The notes: generated by a model from the letters alone, not told the origin. A DNA stretch of 57,790 nucleotides from Dawidia soli (GCF_018598185.1 NZ_JAHESC010000047.1:1-57790); one strand, 5' to 3'; positions 44,623-55,108 are shown, numbered from the stretch's first letter. Numbers and translations: made by a program.

Positions 44623-46026
44623 TTATTGCTTGACGACGCGCATGGTCTCCATCGAGGCATAGCGGCGCCAAATCTGCAGGGTATACATACCCGGTGTCAT
44701 GTCAAAGGGAAACGTGAGGGGTACGCCTTTCTGGCCGGGTACATTGATGTATCGCGCGCGGACAACGCCGGCGGGGTCGAGTACCAGGATGGCGTTGAAG
44801 AATACATCGTCTGCCTGCGGCGTGATGTTGAGGTTGTTGCCGGCGACGGGATTAGGCGATATGGTATACGTTGTGCCGTTACTGCTCTGCCCCACGGAGA
44901 TCGTAAAGGCCTGGCGGACACTGCCCGTACCGTTGGCGGCTTGCAGCTGAATGGTATATGTGCTGCGACCCGCAAGCGAGCTCGCTACCGTAAGCTGGTT
45001 GTTTGCCACGCGGAATTTAGCGTTGTCATACGCTCCCGACACCAACGTGGTGGTTACCGGCGCCGTGCCGTTGGCGGAGATGCTGCCGACCACTGTGCCC
45101 GCTCCTGCCCCGCTGCCGACACTGGTGTTGCTGAGTGCAATGCCGGTGGGCGCCGTCCCGCTTGCCGGCGGCGGAGCGGCGCCGGTTTTCGGGTGCGACA
45201 AAAGCCAACCAAACCAGTCGCGGTTCGGATCGCTCATCGTCCAGTTGTAGTAGGTTGTCCCCGATTGTGTACCCGTTACCTGCGCGGACGTCCGGCCGGT
45301 GCCGTTGTATACTTTGTCCCAGGCACCGTGGCCGAGGTTGAGGTATGCCGTCAGGCGCGAACGACGCGAATCGAGTCTATATACCGCATTGTGAAAGCTG
45401 GCCACCGAGGCCAACTGATTGGGTGTAACGTCGTTCTTACCCTGGTGAATCCATACATATTGATTGTTGGAAACGATCTGCGAGGCCCGTCCCACGGCAC
45501 CATCGAGGTTGGTGGACATCGGCGTAAAGGTCGAGAAGGCTTTGTATGTGGCCGAGTTGCCTACGATAAAATCACGAATGCCGTAGCCGCCCGACGAAAG
45601 GCCCGCCATGTGCTGCTGATTCAGGTCGATGGAGCTCCTGTAATAGACTTTAGCCCACTCGACAAACCTGGCAATGCTGTTGGAGCCGTTCCAATACCCA
45701 CTGGCGTCCTGCGGTACGAGAATAATAAGATCTACATCGTTTGATTTGAGCCAGTTCGAGATCTGTTGGCTCATCAGCTTGTCGAGTGAAGACGAGGTAC
45801 CGCTGCCCACGCCTTCAAGTCCGTGCATCCAGTAGAGCACCGGGTATTTTTTTGTGCTGACATAGTTTGGCGGCAGGTACTCAATGTATCCTTTGGGGTT
45901 GGCGCTCCGGGTGTTAACAGGAACTTTGGTGAGCTTGCCCCGCTGTGCGTGGGCCTCGGTGCAAATGCCGGCGCTGATGGCGGCGATCCACAGGAAGAGT
46001 AATAAAGGTCGTACCAATCGTTGCAT
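44623..46026 (-). CDS. secreted alpha/beta hydrolase with T9SS tail, paralogue 3
   Basis: A 467-residue paralogue. The start at 46026 (MQRLVRPLLLFLW...) gives the signal peptide; an open extension of 66 codons upstream covers the intergenic terminator region and was rejected. The esterase domain has YPVLYWMHGLEGVG, GLSSGGYGIRD, HQGKNDVTP and LGHGAWDKVYNG. It is followed by a cadherin-like domain (NGTAPVTTTLVSGAYDNAKF) and a T9SS domain (SPNPVAGNNL, YTLQIWRRYASMET). It is closest to paralogue 4, including the identical C-terminal IWRRYASMET, so these two probably arose by the latest duplication. Confidence 0.85.
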   Translation of the reverse strand: MQRLVRPLLLFLWIAAISAGICTEAHAQRGKLTKVPVNTRSANPKGYIEYLPPNYVSTKKYPVLYWMHGLEGVGSGTSSSLDKLMSQQISNWLKSNDVDLIILVPQDASGYWNGSNSIARFVEWAKVYYRSSIDLNQQHMAGLSSGGYGIRDFIVGNSATYKAFSTFTPMSTNLDGAVGRASQIVSNNQYVWIHQGKNDVTPNQLASVASFHNAVYRLDSRRSRLTAYLNLGHGAWDKVYNGTGRTSAQVTGTQSGTTYYNWTMSDPNRDWFGWLLSHPKTGAAPPPASGTAPTGIALSNTSVGSGAGAGTVVGSISANGTAPVTTTLVSGAYDNAKFRVANNQLTVASSLAGRSTYTIQLQAANGTGSVRQAFTISVGQSSNGTTYTISPNPVAGNNLNITPQADDVFFNAILVLDPAGVVRARYINVPGQKGVPLTFPFDMTPGMYTLQIWRRYASMETMRVVKQ

Positions 46027-46164
46027 ATCTAATATAGAGTATAGTTCCAGCCATGTCGCCACCCGTAGATGACATCTTCTAAACTGAGGTAAAAAGATAT
46101 GCCCGCCTGCCGACGGGGCGCCGCGGCGACCAACGGCTTGTCGGCGCGACGAGCGACCCCGTAA

Positions 46165-46200
46165 AACACAAAAGCCGGCCTGTTGGGGCCGGCTTTTGTA
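46165..46200 (-). terminator. strong intrinsic terminator between hydrolase paralogues 4 and 3
   Basis: A perfect 12-bp stem CAAAAGCCGGCC (46169-46180) / GGCCGGCTTTTG (46187-46198) with a 6-base loop. The stem ends in T-rich arms on both strands, so it can work in both directions. Confidence 0.8.
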
Positions 46201-46256
46201 GAAACCGTGGTCGGCGTGGGACATTTGTCCATCAGCCGTGGTTTAGAATGTTCAGG

Positions 46257-47636
46257 TTAATTCTTTACGAGGCGTACTGTTTCCATCGACGCGTAACGGC
46301 GCCAGATCTGCAGGGTATAGATGCCGGTGGGCAGATCGAACGGGAACGTAAGCGGTTGGCCTTTCACACCTTGTACGTTGATGAAGCGTGTCCTCACGAC
46401 GCCGTTGGCATCGACCACCAGGATGGCGTTGAAGAACACGTTGTCTTGGTTGGGTGTAATCGTCAGGACGTTTCCGGTGATCGGGTTCGGATATACCGAG
46501 TAGATGCCGCCCGCGGACGGTGCCACCGTGACGGTGAACGACTGCTTATACGTGCCCTGGCCGTTTGCCGCTTGCAACTGTACGGTGTACGAGCTCTTTT
46601 CTGTCAGCGTACTGGCGAGTACCAGCTGGTTGTTGCTGACGCGGAACTTCGCGTTGTCATAAACACCCGATACCAGCGTGATCGTCACCGGAGCCGTACC
46701 GTTGGCAGAAAGGTTGCCCACGATCGTGCCGGCAGGAGCGCCCGAGGCTACGCCGGTTGCGCTAAGCGTGATCGATGTCGGTGCCACACTGGTCGGAGGA
46801 GGCGTGGTGGTGCCGTTCTTCGGGTGCGACTTCATCCAGCCGAACCAGTCTACGTTCACATCGCTCATCGTCCAGTTATAATACGTCGTACCCGACTGTG
46901 TACCGGTCCACTGCGCGTAGGTTCTGCCGGTGCCGTTGTACACTTTGTCCCATGCCGAGTGACCCAGGTTTACGTAGGCCGTGAGGCGCGCACGTTTCGA
47001 ATCCAATTTGTACAAGGCATTGTGGAAATTTTGCACCGCGGCAATTTGGTTGGGCGTGACATCGGCCGTGCCCTGGTGGATCCACACATATTGATTGTTG
47101 GCCACAATCTGCGATGCCTTGCTGATCGCGCCGTCGAGGTTGGTCGACATCGGCGTGAACGTCGAGAATCCCTGGTAGGTGCTGGTGTTGCCTACGATGA
47201 AATCGCGGATGCCGTAGCCGCCGGAAGACAGGCCGGCCATGTGTTGCTGGTTCAGGTCCATGCTTGACTTATAGTAGGTCTTCGCCCACTCGATGAACCT
47301 GGCAATGCCGTTGGTGCCGTTCCAGTAACCGCTGGCGTCTTGTGGAACCAATACGATGAAATCCACAGTGTGTGTCTTCAGCCAGTTTGCAATCTGACGA
47401 TTCATCAGAATGTCCAGTGAGCTGCTGGTACCCGGTCCAACTTCGCCCAGACCCGGCAGCCAGTACAGCACGGGATACTTTTGATTGGCAGAATAATTGG
47501 GGGGCAGATACTCGATGTAACCTTTGGGGTTAGCACTGCGAGTGTTGATGGGTACTTTGGTGAGCTTACCTTGCGCGAAAACTACAACTGCTGAGCAAAA
47601 CAGCCAACAGATCAAAAACAAAGATCTGAGTTTCAT
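46257..47636 (-). CDS. secreted alpha/beta hydrolase with T9SS tail, paralogue 4
   Basis: A 459-residue paralogue and first of the array in transcription order. Signal peptide (MKLRSLFLICWLF..., ending FAQ), esterase domain with YPVLYWLPGLGEVG (Pro replaces His of the other copies), nucleophile motif GLSSGGYGIRD, HQGTADVTP and LGHSAWDKVYNG. A cadherin-like domain (NGTAPVTITLVSGVYDNAKF) and a T9SS tail (VYPNPITGNVL, YTLQIWRRYASMET) follow. The His-to-Pro change sits in the oxyanion-loop region and might alter activity. A purine-rich ribosome-binding site and a long leader precede it. Confidence 0.85.
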   Translation of the reverse strand: MKLRSLFLICWLFCSAVVVFAQGKLTKVPINTRSANPKGYIEYLPPNYSANQKYPVLYWLPGLGEVGPGTSSSLDILMNRQIANWLKTHTVDFIVLVPQDASGYWNGTNGIARFIEWAKTYYKSSMDLNQQHMAGLSSGGYGIRDFIVGNTSTYQGFSTFTPMSTNLDGAISKASQIVANNQYVWIHQGTADVTPNQIAAVQNFHNALYKLDSKRARLTAYVNLGHSAWDKVYNGTGRTYAQWTGTQSGTTYYNWTMSDVNVDWFGWMKSHPKNGTTTPPPTSVAPTSITLSATGVASGAPAGTIVGNLSANGTAPVTITLVSGVYDNAKFRVSNNQLVLASTLTEKSSYTVQLQAANGQGTYKQSFTVTVAPSAGGIYSVYPNPITGNVLTITPNQDNVFFNAILVVDANGVVRTRFINVQGVKGQPLTFPFDLPTGIYTLQIWRRYASMETVRLVKN

Positions 47637-47642
47637 TTTTTA

Positions 47643-47652
47643 CCTTCTCCTC
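47643..47652 (-). promoter_or_regulatory. strong Shine-Dalgarno sequence before hydrolase paralogue 4
   Basis: GAGGAGAAGG on the minus strand ends 6 nt before the ATG. Strong SD sequences are uncommon in Bacteroidota, so this suggests high translation or transfer. Confidence 0.55.
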
Positions 47653-47822
47653 TTTTAGCTTATGAGGGGGCCAGTTGCACGGTGCCACAGAACGTTGACC
47701 GTCAAACTGTTCATAATGGTTGATATTTTTTTTGCGAGCGAAAGCAACCCATCGGACATCAAAACTGTTATCCCTCTTCACACTTTTGATCTCTGACGAA
47801 AGGCTCTATTGCTTTCGTGGTG

Positions 47823-47830
47823 CAAACATA
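47823..47830 (-). promoter_or_regulatory. -7 box candidate for hydrolase paralogue 4
   Basis: TATGTTTG on the minus strand is a full TAnnTTTG match. It would give a leader of about 180 nt. No TTTG at the -33 spacing. Confidence 0.35.
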
Positions 47831-48064
47831 CTACAAGGAAGTGCGTCGCTCCATCCGTTTATCGATGAGCTGAATTATTAGGCATGATACTATCATAATA
47901 GGACGATGAATAACATCGAGCCCCACAACACCAACGCCCACTGTGTAAATATCTTTGTCGCTCACAACGCCGTCACAATACGGCGAACATCAACACTTAA
48001 CAATTGCTTCACATCGTCTCGTATTCCGTCGCTAAACCACTGATAGTATAGCGCTTACGAACAC

Positions 48065-48174
48065 GAACTTAAAGTCTTCCACGACGGAGTCATTACATAC
48101 TATAAAGTATACCTTGTGACGAGCGAGGGAAGCCAGACACAAGGTATAGATGTAAGTTCAAGCGTACTCCGTCG
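48065..48174. repeat. nested and crossing inverted repeats (possible pseudoknotted RNA)
   Basis: Order of arms: GAACTTA (48065), CGACGGAGT (48082), ATACCTTGTG (48109), CACAAGGTAT (48138), TAAGTTC (48153), ACTCCGTCG (48166). The 10-bp inner pair nests inside two pairs that cross each other, giving either a pseudoknot or two mutually exclusive folds. All three pairs are perfect. Confidence 0.5.
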
Positions 48175-48574
48175 AGTATTTGATGAACATGTATACACCT
48201 GGTCTAAAATTTCCGTGCCAACCGGTGTTATTTGCACAGCAGCCGTCCCGTTTGAATGAGCAGGTGGTAAAGCGGGGGAATGTTGTAGAATTTTTCCACA
48301 TGTATGGTGGAAAACAAGAATCAGAAAGATAAAAAATGACGCTTAAAAAATCAGGCCGCTGCGCGCGCGTCCGGAAATTTGCAAGCACCGGCTATCGCAG
48401 GGCCTGCACGGTATGAAAACGTATGCGACGTTTTTTGCGGCAGCTGTTGCACGGTCACGGACATAGAAAACCCGGCCATTTATTCATTCAACAAAATTTA
48501 TAACGGCAATTGTCTCTCTTCGCAGAATTAATAAACACTCGGTGCGCCGTCCCGTCCGGTTGGCTACTTTTCTC

Positions 48575-48582
48575 TATCTTTG
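48575..48582 (+). promoter_or_regulatory. -7 box for the ABC-F gene
   Basis: TATCTTTG matches TAnnTTTG, 22 bp before the ATG. A TTG at 48560-48562 is too close to act as a normal -33 box. Confidence 0.4.
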
Positions 48583-48601
48583 CCCTTTGATCTTCCCATA
48601 A

Positions 48602-50224
<1,623 letters not shown>

Positions 50225-50292
50225 GACACTGGCGGCACTTCTTTCATTCGTTTCACGTCAAAATTTCCCCAAAACTCTCGGCTGATAGCCTT

Positions 50293-50347
50293 GGTATAGG
50301 GGTGGTATGGCCGTGGTATAGGGGTAAGATACGGGTGGCATACGGGT
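50293..50347. repeat. five tandem 11-bp repeats, consensus GGTATAGGGGT
   Basis: Units are GGTATAGGGGT, GGTATGGCCGT, GGTATAGGGGT, AAGATACGGGT and GGCATACGGGT, with a weaker copy before them at 50282-50292. They sit in the 159-bp gap between two converging genes (ABC-F and DoxX). The period equals one DNA turn. No terminator hairpin was found in this gap. Confidence 0.6.
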
Positions 50348-50383
50348 ATGACGCCAGCACGATGCCGGTCGGTCCATTTAGCG

Positions 50384-50821
50384 TTAACGAGACTTCGAGA
50401 TAACGAGACGCTTTACGGCCGGCCATGCGCCGGTCGACCATAGTGCCCAGACGACGAGGACGGGCTGGAAAAAGAGGCGGGCGAAACGTTTTTCCTCGGT
50501 GTCCAGGCCAAAGGCGTCGATGTTGTTGACGTATTGGGCGATGTTGCCGGGGAAGACCAGTATATAAAATATGGCAAGCGTAATGCCGACCTCCACGCGC
50601 CGGCTGCGCCAAAAGACCATGGCCAGACCAAGCATGATCTCTACTATCCCTGAAAGGACCACTACCAGGTCTTTGCTCATCGGCACCCAGTCGGGGACCT
50701 GGGCCTGAAATTCCTGGCGTTGAAAGGTGCAATGGCCGATGCCGGCCAGGAGCATGAAGATGCCCAGGAGGATGCGGGCGATGTTTTGGGCGACGGTGGT
50801 GTTGGGGGACGGCGTTTGCAT
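50384..50821 (-). CDS. DoxX-family membrane protein
   Basis: A 145-residue protein with four membrane helices (about 12-30, 52-72, 80-97, 115-135). The pattern ILLGIFMLLAGIGHCTF at the start and VEIMLGLAMVFW fit the DoxX/SURF4-like family. Family members have been linked to redox and membrane stress functions, but the role of this one is unknown. It is divergent from the aldo/keto reductase gene with 163 bp between starts and converges on the ABC-F gene across the 11-bp repeats. Confidence 0.85.
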   Translation of the reverse strand: MQTPSPNTTVAQNIARILLGIFMLLAGIGHCTFQRQEFQAQVPDWVPMSKDLVVVLSGIVEIMLGLAMVFWRSRRVEVGITLAIFYILVFPGNIAQYVNNIDAFGLDTEEKRFARLFFQPVLVVWALWSTGAWPAVKRLVISKSR

Positions 50822-50984
50822 GGCGCTGAGTTTTGAGAAAGGGTCAAAAACTGTACCGGGGCGGTTGTTCGGCGGCGGAAGTTGGATAGAACGACCGCTG
50901 TTACGGATCTTGTGTGGGAATTGTAAAAAGGAATTCTACCTTCGGCCCAACAATTCCAAAACAACCGATAACACTCACTTTACT

Positions 50985-51974
50985 ATGGCTACTTCCTTTC
51001 ATGCCGCCCGCTACAGCCAGATGGAATATCGGCGCTGTGGCAAGAGCGGAATCAAACTGCCGGCGGTATCGCTGGGCCTTTGGCACAACTTCGGCTACGT
51101 CGACACGCTGGAAAACGGCCGCGACATTCTGCGCCTGGCCTTTGATGCGGGCATTACTCATTTCGACCTGGCCAACAACTATGGCCCGCCGCCGGGCGCG
51201 GCAGAAGAGAACTTTGGCCGCATTTTGCAACGTGATTTTACCAACCATCGCGATGAGCTGATCATTTCCACGAAGGCCGGTTATACCATGTGGGAAGGCC
51301 CTTATGGCGACTGGGGCTCGAAGAAATATCTGGTGTCCAGCCTGGACCAAAGCCTGCGGCGCATGAAGCTTGACTACGTGGACATCTTTTATCACCACCG
51401 TCCCGACCCGGAAACGCCGCTGGAAGAAACCATGCGTGCACTTGACCTGATCGTACGACAGGGCAAGGCGTTATACGCCGGCATTTCCAACTATCCGGCA
51501 ACCGAGGCGGCGCGCGCCATCCGCATCCTGCGTGAGCTGGGTACGCCCTGCCTGATCCACCAGCCTAAATACTCCATGTTCGAGCGTTGGGTGGAAGACG
51601 GACTGCTCAGCTTGCTGGACGCCGAGGGGGTCGGCTGTATACCGTTCTCGCCGCTGGCACAGGGCATGCTTACCGATAAATACCTGCACGGCATTCCGGC
51701 CGACTCGCGGGCTGCCAAGGCCCACGGGTTCTTAAAAGAGAGCCAGATCACAGACGCGCGCCTGCAGCAGATCCGCCAGTTGAACGACCTCGCCACCCAA
51801 CGGGGTCAGAAACTGGCACACATGGCGCTGGCCTGGATCCTGAAAGACAAGCGTGTTACCTCGGTGCTGGTAGGCGCCAGCCGTCCTGAGCAGCTTGCCG
51901 ATTCGCTGCGTTGCCTGGAGAACACCCGCTTTAGCACCGACGAGCTTGCCGCGATCGAGCGCATCCTGGGATAA
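50985..51974 (+). CDS. yghZ: aldo/keto reductase, L-glyceraldehyde-3-phosphate reductase (YghZ) type
   Basis: A 329-residue NADPH-dependent reductase. The catalytic tetrad is visible: Asp 60 and Tyr 65 in FDLANNYGP, Lys near 96 in STKAGY, His near 137 in FYHHRPD. The insert GPYGDWGSKKYL and the end VTSVLVGASRPEQL are typical of the YghZ subgroup, which reduces L-glyceraldehyde 3-phosphate and toxic aldehydes. The ATG at 50985 fits the family start (MEYRRCGKSG shortly after); a longer open frame upstream runs through the promoter region. A TACCTTCG box at 50937-50944 is a near -7 element. Confidence 0.92.
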   Translation: MATSFHAARYSQMEYRRCGKSGIKLPAVSLGLWHNFGYVDTLENGRDILRLAFDAGITHFDLANNYGPPPGAAEENFGRILQRDFTNHRDELIISTKAGYTMWEGPYGDWGSKKYLVSSLDQSLRRMKLDYVDIFYHHRPDPETPLEETMRALDLIVRQGKALYAGISNYPATEAARAIRILRELGTPCLIHQPKYSMFERWVEDGLLSLLDAEGVGCIPFSPLAQGMLTDKYLHGIPADSRAAKAHGFLKESQITDARLQQIRQLNDLATQRGQKLAHMALAWILKDKRVTSVLVGASRPEQLADSLRCLENTRFSTDELAAIERILG

Positions 51975-52503
51975 ACCTTCGCCAATCTGGGAGAAAATAT
52001 TCACCGGCGATAAACGTTATAAGCATCGGGTACAGGCAGAAGAAGATTTTTCGCCTGTACCCGCCCGCCGGGCATATTATTTTTATAAGAAAACAGGGGC
52101 ATTTTCGGTCAAAAGAAATACTGATCCTACGTGGCCTGACCGGTCCCGCGCAACGTTGGGGCAGGCCGTTTTCTGACGCTTTGGCACATGCTGTCAAAAA
52201 AGCTATGTCCGTGCCTTAACTCCTGTTCAGGGTTTAGCCTGATTTTACGTGCTTTCCACGTTAACCCTACATGCAATTTTTACTGCCGTTTTTACCGGCA
52301 TTACGAATTGGCGCAAAGGTTGTATACATTGTGGTGTCAGCAATGTTGGTAAAGCCTGACATCCTTTGAAGACCTATCTGAAATGTGCTGGTAAATCCAC
52401 AAATGTCGTGGCAGCACACTCGTTATTCCTCACTTCGGTAGTACAGATCGTACGCTTTCTACGGGAATTCTTTTTTTCATCTGGCTGGAAAGATTCATGG
52501 AAA
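51975..52503. other. gene-free stretch with hairpin downstream of the reductase gene
   Basis: No gene in these 529 bp. GGGTACAGGC (52028-52037) pairs perfectly with GCCTGTACCC (52053-52062), followed by a small GCCC/GGGC hairpin and ATATTATTTTT, which together may terminate the reductase transcript. ACGTG-CTTTC-CACGT lies near 52250. The open frame before 52504 shows no protein-like features, and no clear promoter for the transpeptidase gene was found. Confidence 0.45.
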
Positions 52504-54303
52504 ATGAAACAGCCTTCTTTACTACCCGTGTACAGGTATACCTCGTGGGTGCTTTTGGTGCTCGTGATGGCCTCCTGTCATAAAGACCTGACCCAGGTCG
52601 CGCAGACCCCCAAGACCACCTTGCCGGTGGTGACCGACACAACCGCCCTACCGACGCCCGTGCTGATGGCCGGGAAAAGCGTGCTGATCGACTCGATCAA
52701 GCACCCGCTTGACAAACGTAAGCTATTACTTCCGGTAAAAGACGCTTACCAGAACCGGAAGGTACAACAAAAGATCCACGGCTTTTATACCGCTAACGGC
52801 TACAAGACCAAATGGCTGGACGACATCGGTCCAAATTCGCTGTATACGGCGCTGGCCGAAGAGTTGAGCCATGCCGACCGCTACGGCCTGGCGCCCGAAG
52901 AGTACGACATCCGCGAACTGGACCACCTGCTGCAGTCGGTTTACCAGGTGCAGCCGCCGGCTTCCGACCTGATCGTGGAGCTGGACATGCAGATCACCGA
53001 AGCTTTCTTCCTGTTTACGACGCACCTGACAGAAGGCAAACTTACACGCGCGGCGGGCAATAACATCTGGATCCGCAACAGCAACAATGCTATTGCGTCT
53101 AAAAAGTCCGAGCTCGACGTTCAAATGCTGGCGGGTATCGAAACTCCCGGTCAGCTGGCCGAAATGATCCGCCGCGTACAACCGGCCAGCGAACAGTACG
53201 GCCGTCTGCAACGCGCCCTGGAAGAGTATCGCACCTTGGAAAAGACCAACACGACGGCTTTTCCGGTGATTCCGGTAACGGAAAAGATCAAACCTGACGA
53301 ACGTCATGCGTCGGTGCCGGTGATCCGCCGCAAGCTGTCGCTGACAGACCTGAAAGTATATACCATGCCTGTGGATACCACTACGGGCATGGCTGACTCT
53401 CTATTATATGATGCGGAGCTGGTGTCGGCGGTGAAGTGGTTTCAGCTGCGCCACGGCCTGACGCCCGACGGTATTGTCGGCGAGCGTACCCTGCGGTTCC
53501 TCAACCAGCCGCTGAAAGAAAAGGCAGACATCCTGGCCCTGAACCTGGAGCGGATGCGCTGGGTTCCCGAACGCAATGAAGACAGCTATATCCGCGTGAA
53601 CGTGCCGGAGTACATGCTGCGCATTTATGAAAACAAAAAGCCGGAGTTTGAAATGAAGGTGATCGTGGGCGCACCGAACAAAGCCACTCCGATCTTTGAC
53701 GATGTGCTGAAGAACATCGTTTTCAGCCCGACCTGGACGGTGCCGACCAGCATTATCAAAGAAGAGATCATTCCGCACCTGCAAAAAGACCCGCAGTATT
53801 ATGCCGAGAAGAACTATGCGTTCTACCGCGGCGATGTAGCGATCGATCCTTCTACCGAAGTATGGGAAGGAGAGAATGCCAATCCTTACCGGGTGCGTGT
53901 CGTGCAACAACCCGGCCCGGACAACTCGCTGGGACGCGTGAAGTTCATGCTGACAAACGATATGAGCATCTACCTGCACGACACCCCCAACCACCGGTTG
54001 TTCAACAAAGACTATCGCGCCTTGAGCCACGGCTGCGTGCGGCTGGACGAGCCGGCCCGCTTTGCGGCATATCTGTTAAAGGATCAAAAGGGCTGGAGCA
54101 TGGCCTCCGTGCAGAAGGCCATGGACGGAAACGCTCCAGCCGGTATACCATTGAAAAAACATTACCCCGTTCACCTGGAATATTTCACAGCGTGGGTAGA
54201 TGACAATGGTTTGATTAATTTTCGCGAAGATATCTACGGTTTCGATAAGCAACAGCTTCGGGAGCTGTATACGGTAGGAGGTTCTTCTGTAGCTGGCCTG
54301 TAA
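52504..54303 (+). CDS. L,D-transpeptidase (YkuD domain) lipoprotein with peptidoglycan-binding domain
   Basis: A 599-residue lipoprotein. The start at 52504 gives a signal ending VMASC (Cys 25); the frame is open 46 codons further upstream but without signal character. A scaffold domain (about 80-250) is followed by a peptidoglycan-binding domain (LVSAVKWFQLRHGLTPDGIVGERT, about 298-340) and the YkuD catalytic domain (about 360-540) with IYLHDTPN and SHGCVRLDEP (catalytic Cys near 511), as in E. coli LdtD (YcbB). It forms 3-3 cross-links or anchors proteins to the wall. Its last 89 bp overlap the end of a second, oppositely transcribed L,D-transpeptidase gene. Confidence 0.93.
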   Translation: MKQPSLLPVYRYTSWVLLVLVMASCHKDLTQVAQTPKTTLPVVTDTTALPTPVLMAGKSVLIDSIKHPLDKRKLLLPVKDAYQNRKVQQKIHGFYTANGYKTKWLDDIGPNSLYTALAEELSHADRYGLAPEEYDIRELDHLLQSVYQVQPPASDLIVELDMQITEAFFLFTTHLTEGKLTRAAGNNIWIRNSNNAIASKKSELDVQMLAGIETPGQLAEMIRRVQPASEQYGRLQRALEEYRTLEKTNTTAFPVIPVTEKIKPDERHASVPVIRRKLSLTDLKVYTMPVDTTTGMADSLLYDAELVSAVKWFQLRHGLTPDGIVGERTLRFLNQPLKEKADILALNLERMRWVPERNEDSYIRVNVPEYMLRIYENKKPEFEMKVIVGAPNKATPIFDDVLKNIVFSPTWTVPTSIIKEEIIPHLQKDPQYYAEKNYAFYRGDVAIDPSTEVWEGENANPYRVRVVQQPGPDNSLGRVKFMLTNDMSIYLHDTPNHRLFNKDYRALSHGCVRLDEPARFAAYLLKDQKGWSMASVQKAMDGNAPAGIPLKKHYPVHLEYFTAWVDDNGLINFREDIYGFDKQQLRELYTVGGSSVAGL

Positions 54304-55108
54304 ACTTCTCCGCCAGCGGTTCTTGCTGACGGGCCATCATTTCCTCCGGTTGTATGAGAGCATCATACGTTCTGAGATAACGCGATGAGGTCAGGTAGTT
54401 GATATCGTCGTAGTAAGCAAAAATGGCGGTATGTCCTTTGATCGCATCGATCACTTCCCTTGAAATTTCCTTCGGTAGTGCCGGGCAACCCTGGCTGCGC
54501 CCCAGGCGACCGTAACGGCGAATCCACGACTCGCTTACGTACTCTGCATCGTGCATGACCACGGCGCGCTCGCGCATGTTGTCGTTATAGCCCTGGTCCA
54601 TGCCGTCCAGTTTCAGGCTATAGCCTTTGCTGCCGATATAGGTTTCGGCGGTTACATAAAAACCCAGGCTGCTTTGGTTTGAATGTACGGTGTTGGAAAA
54701 CGCCTTGGCGAGGTTATCACCGGTGTTGCGGCCGTGTGCAACGTAGGTATGAAACTTCACAGTGAGTGTACTCATGTCGAGCGTATAAAAACGCTTTTGC
54801 GTGCTGGGCTTTGTAAAGTCGATAATGGTAAACAGGTTCTTATCGTTGAGCTTGCCTTCGCGCCGCAGCGTAGCATAGCCGATCATGCCGTAACGGAAGG
54901 CTTCGTAAGAAAGATCATATTTGGCGAGCCCGATGGTGCTGTACAGGCTATGCAGAGAATCTTCCAGGTTAAACCGTTTGGTCGCGGGGATTTCTATTTC
55001 AAGCGCCGGGACCGAGTCGGGAGCCGCTGTAAACGGTGCGGCGTGGGTGTGGAAAAGATTCCCTAAACAGAGGAAGCCGAGGATAAGGTACAGCACGGTA
55101 TGTTTCAT
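54215..55108 (-). CDS. murein L,D-transpeptidase catalytic domain family protein (YkuD_2 type)
   Basis: A 297-residue exported protein with a signal peptide (about 1-23) and one catalytic domain. Motifs are TYVAHGRNTGDN, SSLGFYVT, VMHDAEYVS and the nucleophile motif GRSQGCPALP (Cys near 207), as in the YkuD_2 subfamily. It should act on peptidoglycan peptides in the periplasm. Its 3' end overlaps the end of the neighbouring L,D-transpeptidase gene by 89 bp. The overlapped codons fall after the catalytic core in both proteins. Confidence 0.9.
   Translation of the reverse strand: MKHTVLYLILGFLCLGNLFHTHAAPFTAAPDSVPALEIEIPATKRFNLEDSLHSLYSTIGLAKYDLSYEAFRYGMIGYATLRREGKLNDKNLFTIIDFTKPSTQKRFYTLDMSTLTVKFHTYVAHGRNTGDNLAKAFSNTVHSNQSSLGFYVTAETYIGSKGYSLKLDGMDQGYNDNMRERAVVMHDAEYVSESWIRRYGRLGRSQGCPALPKEISREVIDAIKGHTAIFAYYDDINYLTSSRYLRTYDALIQPEEMMARQQEPLAEKFTGQLQKNLLPYTAPEAVAYRNRRYLREN

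Noticed and set aside
48158-48388. 76-codon minus-strand frame in the 47.6-48.6 kb gap
   Set aside because: It overlaps the inverted-repeat arms, is rich in Cys, Phe and Ser without pattern, and resembles nothing known.
50253-50732. 159-codon minus-strand frame across the 11-bp repeats
   Set aside because: It is a frame-shifted shadow of the DoxX gene; DoxX itself has clear membrane helices and family motifs.
52366-52503. Longer N-terminus of the L,D-transpeptidase
   Set aside because: The added 46 residues are not signal-like, while the ATG at 52504 gives a proper lipoprotein signal.
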